Shown one piece after another: positions 5,996 through 11,803 of a DNA stretch of 11,839 nt (the stretch's first letter is position 1; each line of letters opens with the position of its first letter). Below the pieces are notes generated by a model, which had not been told where the DNA came from, did no database searches, and saw only the letters and a list, made by a program, of their open reading frames with translations. The stretch is from Solirubrobacterales bacterium (GTDB taxonomy: Bacteria; Actinomycetota; Thermoleophilia; Solirubrobacterales; Solirubrobacteraceae), in assembly GCA_025963955.1 (NCBI GenBank), contig JAOPZU010000114.1, forward strand, positions 1-11,839, given 5' to 3'. A program made the position numbers and the translations under genes.

Positions 5996-6796
5996 CTAGG
6001 CCGCGCGGAGCGCGGGGCGTGCGGCGGGCTTCTCGTCCGCGGGCGTCATCTGCGCACGCAGCTCGTCGAGCGAGCGGCGCAGCAGGCGGGAGACGTGCAT
6101 CTGCGAGATGCCGACGCGATCCGCGATCTCGCGCTGCGTCAGGCCCTCGAAGAAGCGCAGGCGGACGATCTCGCGCTCGCGCCCGGCCAGCGTCCGCAGG
6201 CCGCCGTCCAGCAGCACCCGGCGCTCGGCGGTCGTGTAGCCGTCGTCCTCCTCGCCCAGCAGGTCGAGGGCGGTGCGGTTGTCCCCCACGGGCTCCTCGA
6301 AGGAGACCGTCGAGTAGTTCTGGGCGCCCTGCATCGCCTCGAGCACCTGCTCCTCGGAGGAGTCGGTCGCCGTCGCGAGCTCGGCGATCGTCGGCGCGCG
6401 GCCGAGCGTGACGGTGAGGCGGTCGACGGACCGGGTGAGCTTCGCGTTGAGCTCCTGGATGTCGCGGGGAACGCGAATGGACCAGCCCCGGTCGCGGAAG
6501 TGGCGCTTGATCTCGCCGGCGATGTTCGGCGCCGCGAACGTCGACAGCTTGAAGCCGCGCTCGACGTCGAAGCGGTCGACGGCCTTCAGGAGACCGACGG
6601 ACCCGACCTGGACCAGGTCGTCCAGCGGCTCGCCGCGGCCCGCGTAGCGTCGCGCCATGTGCCGCACGAGGGGCATCATGCGCTCGATCAGGATGGTCCG
6701 GGCCTCGCGGTCGCCCTCCACGTGGTACCGGCGGAGGAGCTCCGCCTCGTCGTCGAGCGCTGCCGTGGGGGTCGTGCTGAAGTCGGTGGTGCTCAT
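5996..6796 (-). CDS. Group 3 RNA polymerase sigma factor, SigB/SigF type
   Basis: Alternative sigma factor of 266 residues with the SigB/SigF/WhiG layout, having sigma2, sigma3 and sigma4 but no region 1.1. Region 2 covers about 33-105, with DDLVQVGSVGLLKAVDRFD at 59-77 (core binding) and FAAPNIAGEIKRHFRDRGW in regions 2.3-2.4. Sigma3 begins at about 110 (VPRDIQELN), with LGRAPTIAEL at 131-140. Sigma4 covers about 198-248, with the HTH LTQREIADRVGISQMHVSRLL. The tail is Ala/Pro-rich. I chose ATG 6796 because GGAAGG lies 10 nt upstream. An ATG at 6841 would add 15 residues of non-family sequence and has no usable ribosome-binding site. It is divergent from the RsbW-like anti-sigma kinase and should be its target. 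The upstream region holds a GGGTAT element inside a palindrome, which may mean autoregulation. A hairpin follows the stop. Confidence 0.95.
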   Translation of the reverse strand: MSTTDFSTTPTAALDDEAELLRRYHVEGDREARTILIERMMPLVRHMARRYAGRGEPLDDLVQVGSVGLLKAVDRFDVERGFKLSTFAAPNIAGEIKRHFRDRGWSIRVPRDIQELNAKLTRSVDRLTVTLGRAPTIAELATATDSSEEQVLEAMQGAQNYSTVSFEEPVGDNRTALDLLGEEDDGYTTAERRVLLDGGLRTLAGREREIVRLRFFEGLTQREIADRVGISQMHVSRLLRRSLDELRAQMTPADEKPAARPALRAA

Positions 6797-6806
6797 TTGA
6801 AACGTG

Positions 6807-6812
6807 CCTTCC
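6807..6812 (-). promoter_or_regulatory. Ribosome-binding site of the sigma-factor gene
   Basis: The minus strand reads GGAAGG, 10 nt before the ATG at 6796. This decides the start of the sigma factor in favour of 6796. It also marks the gene as having a real 5' leader, unlike most neighbours. Confidence 0.55.
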
Positions 6813-6885
6813 CGTTGCTTGGTGCGGTGGGTGACGGTCATCCTCGCCGACGAAAGCGCACGAACAAGCCGGTCAAGGGCGGACA

Positions 6886-6903
6886 GCGCGGGATACCCCG
6901 CGC
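6886..6903. promoter_or_regulatory. Palindrome carrying a SigB-type -10 element upstream of the sigma gene
   Basis: GCGCGGG at 6886-6892 and CCCGCGC at 6897-6903 form a perfect 7-bp inverted repeat around ATAC. On the minus strand the centre reads GGGGTATC, so it contains GGGTAT, the consensus -10 of SigB/SigF-type promoters, about 97 nt before the sigma start. No GTTT-like -35 is found 13-17 nt upstream, so the promoter reading is tentative. The repeat itself is certain. Confidence 0.35.
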
Positions 6904-6991
6904 CGCCGATCGGAGCTTTAGGTGGACAACGCCGGTCGAGCGCGCGCCGGCAGTGGTCGAGCCCGTGCGTCCGCCGTCGCGGCTATGCGGA

Positions 6992-6997
6992 TAGGTT
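6992..6997 (+). promoter_or_regulatory. Candidate -10 box for the rsbW-like gene
   Basis: TAGGTT lies in the 251-nt gap (6797-7047) between the divergent sigma and anti-sigma genes, 50 nt before the ATG at 7048. It would give a leader of about 45 nt. It is the only plus-strand TANNNT box with some A/T context in the right half of the gap. No -35 was identified. Confidence 0.3.
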
Positions 6998-7047
6998 TGT
7001 GCGCACGTCCGCCTGGGCAACGCAGCCCCACCTGTGCGACCGACGCG

Positions 7048-7566
7048 ATGACCGACTCCCCCGACCTCGAGCTCACCCTTCCCGCCCGCGCGGAGAACGT
7101 CGGCGTTGTTCGTCACGTGCTCGGCGGCGTGGCCGAGGCGCTGGGGCTCGGCGGCGAGCTGCTGGACGACATGCGCCTGGCGGTCAGCGAGGCGTGCGCC
7201 AACGCCGTCGTCCACGCCTACGTCGGCGGCTCCGGGCTCATGGACATCGACGTGCACGCGGAGGAGGACGAGCTGTTGATCAGCGTCCGCGACCACGGCG
7301 CGGGCATGGCGCCGCGCACCGACTCTCCGGGCCTTGGGGTCGGTCTGCCGCTCATGGCCAGCCTCGCCGGCTCCATGGAGCTCCTGAGCCCACCCGGGGG
7401 TGGCACCGAGGTGCGCATGCGCTTCCCGCTGCCGGCTCCGGACGGGGCAGGCGTCGCTGACGATCGGCCAGAAGAGCGGCTCACCGACGGCGTCGGCGCC
7501 GACGGCATCGACCCGGCTCCCGGCGGGTCCGCCGCCCGCGCGTCCCGTCCGGGGCCGCGAGGGTGA
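7048..7566 (+). CDS. rsbW: RsbW/SpoIIAB-type anti-sigma factor serine kinase
   Basis: Cytoplasmic GHKL-fold protein of 172 residues that should bind the divergent sigma factor and phosphorylate RsbV-like STAS proteins. The N-box SEACANAV has the catalytic base E48 and the magnesium ligand N52. The G1 box is RDHGAGM with D82, G84 and G86. The G2 box is GLGVGL at 95-100, followed by the GGGTEVRMRF final strand at 117-126. All ATP-site residues are intact. The kinase domain ends near residue 128. The remaining ~44 residues are Asp/Gly/Ala/Pro-rich, look disordered, and are longer than in Bacillus RsbW. ATG 7048 is chosen because the domain starts at once (LELTLPARAENV); no ribosome-binding site is visible. 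The stop overlaps the GTG of the next gene by 4 nt (GTGA), so translation is probably coupled. Confidence 0.93.
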   Translation: MTDSPDLELTLPARAENVGVVRHVLGGVAEALGLGGELLDDMRLAVSEACANAVVHAYVGGSGLMDIDVHAEEDELLISVRDHGAGMAPRTDSPGLGVGLPLMASLAGSMELLSPPGGGTEVRMRFPLPAPDGAGVADDRPEERLTDGVGADGIDPAPGGSAARASRPGPRG

Positions 7567-7976
7567 GTCAGCCTGAGGTGGTGGCGAGCCCCGGCGGCCG
7601 CCTGGACCGGACCCGCGTCTCCGTCGCGGCCGGGCCGCTCATGGCGCCGGTGATCGCCCGGCTCATCGGGATCCACGCCGCGCGCGCCGACCTGCCCGTC
7701 GACCGTCTGGGCGACGCGCTGCTGATCGCGGACGCCCTCAGCGCCCGGGCCCCAGCGGTGGCCGAGGGCGGTCGCGTCGAGCTCAGCTTCCTCTCCGAGG
7801 CGGGACGGCTGGAGATCCGCATCGGGCCCCTGCGGCCCGGCGGCGGGCAGCGACTGCTCGACGGCACGCACCTGCCGGGCACCGGCCCGGTCGTCGAGCG
7901 CCTGGCCGACGAGGTGCGCGTGCGTGCCGGTGCCGCCGGCGGCGAGGTCCTCGTGCTTCGGCTCGGCACGACGTGA
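7563..7976 (+). CDS. Degenerate GHKL (RsbW-like) protein lacking ATP-binding residues
   Basis: Small protein of 137 residues starting at a GTG that overlaps the rsbW stop by 4 nt. By eye it follows RsbW segment by segment. The helix DALLIADALSARAP (51-64) stands where RsbW has DMRLAVSEACANAV. Strand-pairs RVELSFLSE and LEIRIGPL stand for MDIDVHAEEDELLISV. GTGPVVERLADEVRV (106-120) stands for the GLGVGLPLMASLAG helix. GGEVLVLRL (126-134) stands for GGGTEVRMRF. The N-box Glu and Asn are replaced (Ala58, Arg62 in my alignment) and the G1 Asp-x-Gly-x-Gly is absent, so it should neither bind ATP nor phosphorylate. Possible roles are a scaffold, a heterodimer partner of the kinase, or a STAS-binding decoy. 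Homology is inferred from pattern alone. That it is a real gene is supported by overlap, codon bias and position. Confidence 0.78.
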   Translation: MSQPEVVASPGGRLDRTRVSVAAGPLMAPVIARLIGIHAARADLPVDRLGDALLIADALSARAPAVAEGGRVELSFLSEAGRLEIRIGPLRPGGGQRLLDGTHLPGTGPVVERLADEVRVRAGAAGGEVLVLRLGTT

Positions 7977-8004
7977 TGCGGCGCGTTCCCACCGGATCCC
8001 CGCG

Positions 8005-8031
8005 GTTGCGCCCGCGCGTCACGGGTAGCAT
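8005..8031 (+). promoter_or_regulatory. SigB/SigF-type promoter before the first STAS gene
   Basis: GTTG at 8005-8008, then 14 nt, then GGGTAG at 8023-8028, differs by one base in each element from the SigB consensus GTTT-N14-GGGTAT. The ATG follows at 8040, so transcription would begin almost at the start codon. TAGCAT at 8026-8031 alternatively reads as a housekeeping-type -10 in the same place. No Shine-Dalgarno sequence precedes the gene. Confidence 0.5.
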
Positions 8032-8039
8032 GGCTCGGC

Positions 8040-8417
8040 ATGCCTGATTCCGCGAGCGACCCGATCACCTTCGACTTCTCCCTCACGGAGGAGCGGCTCT
8101 CCGGCGGCGCGTACGTCGTCGCGGTCTCCGGCGAGGTCGACATCTTCACCGCGCCGGACCTGAAGCGCACGATCGCCCAGGCGATCGAGGGCGGCGCCCG
8201 GATGCTCGTCGTCGACCTGACGAACACGCGCTTCCTGGACTCCACCGCCCTCGGGGTCCTCATCGGCGCGGTCAAGCGCCTGCGGCCGCTCGACGGGCGC
8301 CTGGCGATCGTCAACACCGAGCCGTCGACGGCGAAGACCTTCCAGATCACCGGCCTGGACCGCATCTTCACGATCGTCGCGACGCGCGACGAGGCCCTGA
8401 AGGCGATCAGCGACTGA
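8040..8417 (+). CDS. STAS-domain anti-anti-sigma factor (RsbV/SpoIIAA type), first copy
   Basis: Single STAS-domain protein of 125 residues. It has a first strand pair (about 10-30), the motif SGEVDIFTAPDL at 30-41, and the strand MLVVDLTNTRFLDS leading to the phosphorylatable S68 in FLDSTALGVLIGAVKRL. This is the canonical site phosphorylated by RsbW-type kinases. The unphosphorylated form should bind the kinase at 7048 and release the sigma factor. The N-terminal ~12 residues are slightly longer than in minimal RsbV. The ATG at 8040 is placed by the domain and by the promoter-like sequence ending 8-11 nt upstream. It is separated by 63 nt from the preceding gene and by 79 nt from the phosphatase gene, each gap carrying its own -10-like box. 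It could therefore be expressed alone under the sigma factor it controls, forming positive feedback. Confidence 0.93.
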   Translation: MPDSASDPITFDFSLTEERLSGGAYVVAVSGEVDIFTAPDLKRTIAQAIEGGARMLVVDLTNTRFLDSTALGVLIGAVKRLRPLDGRLAIVNTEPSTAKTFQITGLDRIFTIVATRDEALKAISD

Positions 8418-8484
8418 CGGTCCCCGGCCCGCCGGCGGCCCGCCCGCAAGGGTGGGAGCGTGCACGGGTCGGATTTCGAGCATC

Positions 8485-8490
8485 TAGGCT
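8485..8490 (+). promoter_or_regulatory. Candidate -10 box, leaderless start at 8497
   Basis: TAGGCT lies 6 nt before the GTG at 8497. No Shine-Dalgarno sequence is present. The hexamer is identical to the one before the alcohol dehydrogenase gene on the other strand. Confidence 0.45.
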
Positions 8491-8496
8491 GTCGGT

Positions 8497-10218
8497 GTGG
8501 TCCTCCCGGGCAGATCGATCGGTCCCGGCCGGCGTCGCGCCATGGCCGTGGCGATCGCCGGTGGCCTCGTCATGCTCGTGGTGTTCACGGTCTTCGTCCT
8601 GCGGCTGGCCGAGAACGCCGTCCGGCGCGAGGCGACGAACCGCGTCGGCACGACCGCGGAGCTGAGCGCGCGCCTGGTCCGTGAGCAGTCGCTCCGGGTC
8701 GGCGAGGTCGTCACCGCCTACGGCACGCGTCTCTCGTCGATCGACGCGCCGCGACGGGCGAGGCTTGCTCCCGCGGACCGGCCGCGGATGCGCGCGACCC
8801 TCGACGCGTTGCGGCATGACGTCGCCGGCGTCCGCTCGGCCGTCTTCACCGATCGCCTGGGCCGGCTGGTCGCCGCGTCGCCGCCGGCCGCCCTGCCCGT
8901 CGGGACCGACCTCTCCGGCCGCGACTGGTTCCGCGGGGTCGCGCAGCGCTCGCCGTACCTCTCGCGGGCGTACATCTCCCAGGGCCGCCACCACCGCAAG
9001 GTGACCGTGACGGCGGTGCGGGTCATGGCCGGCGGGCAGGTCGTCGGGATCCTCCTGGCCGCCGAGACCGACCGCGTGCAGCAGTTCACGAACGCCTTCG
9101 GGCGCGAGTTCGGCGCGCGCATCACCGTCACCGATCAGGCGGGGACGGTCGTCGCGGCGACCGGCCAGACGGGTCAGCGCCTGATCTCGCGCGCGAGCGA
9201 CCCGGTCGTCGCCCGCGCGCTGCGCGGCGGAAAGGGCACGGTGGTCGGCACCGTCCGGGGCGACCGGACCGTGTCCGGCTTCGCACCCGTCCCCGGCACG
9301 GGCTGGACGGTCGTGGCGGCGGTGCCCGCCTCCGAGGCCTACGCCGACGTGCCGCGCCTGCGCGTGACGCTGCTCGGCGGGGCGGGGGTCGTCGCGTTCC
9401 TGCTGTTGTGGATGGTGCCGCTGCTCGTCGGGCGCCTGAGCCGCGCCCGCGACGCCCTCACGATCCAAGAGGCCTTCCAGCGTGACCTGCTGCCCTCGCA
9501 GATGCCTCCCGGCGTGCGTTCCCTGTACCGGGCGAGCGAGCGGCGGATGCTGCTCGGTGGCGACTTCATCGACGCCGTCGCCACTCCCGACGGTGGAGTG
9601 GCCGTCCTGGTCGGCGACGTGTGCGGCCACGGTCCTCGCGCGGCGGCGCTCGGCGCCACCCTGCGGGCCGGCTGGCGGACGCTCGCGACCGCCGGCTCCG
9701 CCGTGAACCGGCTCGAGCTCCTGGACGCCCTCGTGGAGGGTGAGCGCCGCGACGAGAACCTCTTCGCCACGCTCGCGTGCGCGCAGGTGAGCCCCGACGG
9801 GCGCACGCTGAGGTACGCGATCGCCGGGCACCCCCCGCCGCTGCTGTTGCTGCCCGACGAGGTCATCCCCCTCGAGGGCCCACGCGGCGCCGCGCTCGGG
9901 CTCGGAGCGACCGGGCTGCGACCGACCGGCACCCGCGAGCTGCCCGAGGGCTGGGCCCTGGCCCTCTACACGGACGGCCTGATCGAGGCGCGGCCGGCCG
10001 CGGGCGAGGACCGGCTCGGAGTCGACGGGCTGGCCGCCTGGGCGCGCGATCCCGCGGGCCATCCCAGCGCCGAGCGCCTCATCCGCGCGGTCGCGCGGCT
10101 GGCCGATGAGGACCCGCAGCGGCTTGAGGACGACCTGGCCCTCGTGGTGATCGACGCAACGATCGTCGCTGTCGGAGGACAGACCTCCGCCCGGCCCCGT
10201 AGCATCCAACGAGCATGA
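8497..10218 (+). CDS. Membrane Cache-sensor PP2C (SpoIIE/RsbU-type) serine phosphatase
   Basis: Membrane-bound phosphatase of 573 residues expected to dephosphorylate STAS proteins. A basic N-terminus leads into TM1 (about 16-37). An extracytoplasmic region (about 40-285) has the double-Cache pattern, including SGRDWFRGVAQRSPYLSR near 140-157 and a membrane-distal strand set ending GTGWTVVAAVPASEAY near 267-282. TM2 is at about 289-312. A short linker without a clear HAMP reaches the SpoIIE domain (about 320-555). Metal ligands sit in GGDFID (D356, D359), GDVCGHG (373-379), YTDGLIEA (D493) and LEDDLALV (D545, D546); AGHPPP is at 443-448. The phosphatase thus looks active and gated by an extracellular small-molecule-type sensor. 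GTG 8497 is chosen over ATG 8542 because it has a -10 box 6 nt upstream and supplies the basic segment before TM1. Its TGA overlaps the next ATG by 4 nt (ATGA). Confidence 0.94.
   Translation: MVLPGRSIGPGRRRAMAVAIAGGLVMLVVFTVFVLRLAENAVRREATNRVGTTAELSARLVREQSLRVGEVVTAYGTRLSSIDAPRRARLAPADRPRMRATLDALRHDVAGVRSAVFTDRLGRLVAASPPAALPVGTDLSGRDWFRGVAQRSPYLSRAYISQGRHHRKVTVTAVRVMAGGQVVGILLAAETDRVQQFTNAFGREFGARITVTDQAGTVVAATGQTGQRLISRASDPVVARALRGGKGTVVGTVRGDRTVSGFAPVPGTGWTVVAAVPASEAYADVPRLRVTLLGGAGVVAFLLLWMVPLLVGRLSRARDALTIQEAFQRDLLPSQMPPGVRSLYRASERRMLLGGDFIDAVATPDGGVAVLVGDVCGHGPRAAALGATLRAGWRTLATAGSAVNRLELLDALVEGERRDENLFATLACAQVSPDGRTLRYAIAGHPPPLLLLPDEVIPLEGPRGAALGLGATGLRPTGTRELPEGWALALYTDGLIEARPAAGEDRLGVDGLAAWARDPAGHPSAERLIRAVARLADEDPQRLEDDLALVVIDATIVAVGGQTSARPRSIQRA
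10200..10205 (+). promoter_or_regulatory. Candidate internal -10 box before the second STAS gene
   Basis: TAGCAT lies 9 nt before the ATG at 10215, inside the last codons of the phosphatase gene. It is the same hexamer as before the first STAS gene, but no GTTT-like or TTGAC-like -35 was found here. If used, it would uncouple this STAS gene from the phosphatase. Confidence 0.33.
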
Positions 10219-10559
10219 CCTACGGCCAGTTGAAGATCGACCGCGACACCGCGCCCGACGCCACCACGCTGCACATCAGCGGCGAGGTGGACCTCGCGAC
10301 GGTCGACACCCTCGTGGAGGCCGTGGAGGCCGCAGTGCCCAGCGGCGGCACGCTGGTGCTCGACCTCGTCGGCGTGGAGTTCATGGACTCCGCCGGCGTG
10401 GCGGCGGTCAACCGCTGCCGGCGCCTGATCACCGCGGCCGACGCGAGCATGGTCCTGCGCTGCCGTGCCGGCGGCCCCGTGGCGCAGCTCGTCTCCTGGA
10501 CCGGCCTGGACACGATCATCGACGTCGAGATCGTGGACGGCCCCGTCACCCCCGCCTGA
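10215..10559 (+). CDS. STAS-domain anti-anti-sigma factor (RsbV/SpoIIAA type), second copy
   Basis: Single STAS domain of 114 residues, the classic RsbV length. It has SGEVDLATVDTL at 22-33, a strand TLVLDLVGVEFMDS, and the predicted phospho-acceptor S59 in FMDSAGVAAVNRCRRL. It shares the fold and site of the first STAS protein but differs in sequence through most positions, so the two are not a recent duplication. The ATG overlaps the phosphatase stop by 4 nt, implying translational coupling to the enzyme likely to dephosphorylate it. Two Cys (68 and 84) are unusual for such a short domain, but nothing shows they matter. It may be the main substrate of the phosphatase, while the first copy is tuned by the sigma factor; that division is inference. 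Confidence 0.93.
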   Translation: MTYGQLKIDRDTAPDATTLHISGEVDLATVDTLVEAVEAAVPSGGTLVLDLVGVEFMDSAGVAAVNRCRRLITAADASMVLRCRAGGPVAQLVSWTGLDTIIDVEIVDGPVTPA

Positions 10560-10608
10560 TCCCGGCCGCGCCGGCGCCCGGCCTCCGGAGGCGCGCGCGG
10601 CCCTCCCG

Positions 10609-11769
10609 ATGTGCGACGCTCGCCGGGTGGACAACCCCGGTCAGACGGTCAGCGCCACCGAGTTCGCCGCCCTCACGGGGGTCTCGCGCGAGCGGCTGCG
10701 CACGTGGGAGCGCCGGCACGGCTACCCCGTCCCGGTACGGGTGCAGGGCGGCGCGCGCCGCTATCCCGTCGCCGACGTCGCCCGCGTGGTCGGCATCCGC
10801 CGGGCCGTGGAGGCCGGGGTCCCCCTCACGGTCGCCGTCCGGGCGCAGCCGGGTCCGCCGGAGGAGCCGATCGGGCTGCAGGCCGCCGCGGCGCTCGCGG
10901 AGCACGCCCCGCTGGCGGTGGTCGCGCTCTCGGGGCCCGACCCGCTGGTCGTGCGCTCGGTCAACGCGATCGTGGCCGCCCGGCCGGACGCGCCGCGGCC
11001 CGGGGACGACCTGCTGCAGCTTGCCCCGTGGTACGCGGAGGATCCTGGCTACGCCACCCTCAAGCGCCTCTTCACGGACGAGATCATGGCAGCCCCGTGC
11101 ACGCACCCGGACTGGACCGGCAGCCTGCGCCCGGGCGCGCAGTCGCTGGCCTACCGGCTGCCGCACGAGCTCGGTCGCCCGCCGCTCGTCGCGCTCATCG
11201 GGATCGACACCGCGCGCGAGCGCCGCACCCGGCATCTGCTGCAGCAGGCCGAGGCGGAGCTGACGCGGCTGCGCGAGGAGCTCGAGCGGGACCGTGCGTT
11301 CGCCGCGGCCGCCGGCGCGGTGGCCGACATCTTCCGCACGCAGGCCGGCGCCCAGACCCTCGCGGACGCGACGACCGCTCTCGTGCGGCGCCTCGGTGCG
11401 GTTGACGCCGGCCTGGCGCCGACGATGGGCGGCGCGCTCGTCCTGGGCCGGTCGGCCCGCGGGCTGCTCGGTCCCGATCTGGTCACGATCGCCCGCTTCG
11501 ACGACCTCGCCGACGCGCTGCGCGAGGGCTCGCCCGCCTGGATGCCGCCCGCGGTCGGCGCGGCCTTCGGCGCGCCGGCCGGGCTCGAGCTGCTCGTCGC
11601 CCCGCTGCTGGCGGCGAGCGACAGCCTCGGTGCCCTGCTGCTGCTCTTCGACGAGCAGTCCGCGCTCACGGAGGCCGGTGAGCGTCTGCTGCGCGTCACG
11701 TCGGGCACGATCGCGCTGGCCCTCGTGCGGGAGCGCGTGGCCGGCGAGCTCCAGGACCCCGGGCGCTGA
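10609..11769 (+). CDS. MerR-type HTH regulator with coiled coil and GAF domain
   Basis: Likely one-component transcription factor of 386 residues. A MerR-type winged HTH spans about 12-80, with the typical pattern TGVSRERLRTWERRHGYP at 23-40 and GGARRYPVADV at 47-57. A middle region (about 90-200) starts with PLAVVALSGPDPLVVRSVNAI and ends with RPPLVALIGID. It is PAS-like in feel but not assignable, and might be a DICT-type sensory domain. A coiled coil follows (about 203-230, RRTRHLLQQAEAELTRL...). A GAF-like domain covers about 231-378, with VAPLLAASDSLGALLLLFDE at 330-349 as its hallmark strands. No enzymatic output is seen. ATG 10609 is used; GTG 10627 is equally possible and has a poor -10-like GACGCT upstream. 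It lies 49 nt after the second STAS gene on the same strand, so it may regulate or be regulated with the stress module. Confidence 0.85.
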   Translation: MCDARRVDNPGQTVSATEFAALTGVSRERLRTWERRHGYPVPVRVQGGARRYPVADVARVVGIRRAVEAGVPLTVAVRAQPGPPEEPIGLQAAAALAEHAPLAVVALSGPDPLVVRSVNAIVAARPDAPRPGDDLLQLAPWYAEDPGYATLKRLFTDEIMAAPCTHPDWTGSLRPGAQSLAYRLPHELGRPPLVALIGIDTARERRTRHLLQQAEAELTRLREELERDRAFAAAAGAVADIFRTQAGAQTLADATTALVRRLGAVDAGLAPTMGGALVLGRSARGLLGPDLVTIARFDDLADALREGSPAWMPPAVGAAFGAPAGLELLVAPLLAASDSLGALLLLFDEQSALTEAGERLLRVTSGTIALALVRERVAGELQDPGR

Positions 11770-11772
11770 CCT

Positions 11773-11792
11773 GCGGCCGCTGGCCGGGCCGC
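11773..11792. terminator. Weak hairpin between convergent genes
   Basis: GCGGCC at 11773-11778 and GGCCGC at 11787-11792 form a 6-bp stem with an 8-nt loop in the 34-nt gap between convergent stops. There is no T-tract, and such short GC repeats are common by chance in this sequence. Confidence 0.2.
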
Positions 11793-11803
11793 GTGCCGCG
11801 CCG

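Noticed and set aside
6893..6899. A full SigB-type promoter (GTTT plus GGGTAT) for the sigma gene
   Set aside because: The -10 GGGTAT is present on the minus strand, but positions 13-17 nt upstream read GCTC, AGCT or AAAG, not GTTT. Only the -10/palindrome is reported.
4100..6994. A plus-strand open frame of 964 codons running opposite the DtxR, dehydrogenase and sigma genes
   Set aside because: Its translation is rich in Arg, Ala, Gly, His and Asp without any domain, as expected of a GC-rich antisense shadow. The three minus-strand genes beneath it have full family motifs.
6842..7047. Possible additional small gene in the sigma/rsbW divergent gap
   Set aside because: Open frames here are continuations of shadows or N-terminal extensions of rsbW without a ribosome-binding site. 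Amino-acid composition is Arg/Ala-rich and no family pattern appears; a regulatory region explains the gap better.
8428..8437. CCGCCGGCGG palindrome in the gap after the first STAS gene, considered as a terminator
   Set aside because: It is a self-complementary 10-mer with no room for a loop, in a stretch made almost only of G and C. Such palindromes are expected by chance and no T-tract follows.
8407..10209. A minus-strand open frame of 600 codons opposite the phosphatase gene
   Set aside because: Composition is typical of a reverse shadow (Arg, Gly, His, Gln, Pro-rich) and the plus-strand frame contains a complete Cache-PP2C protein.
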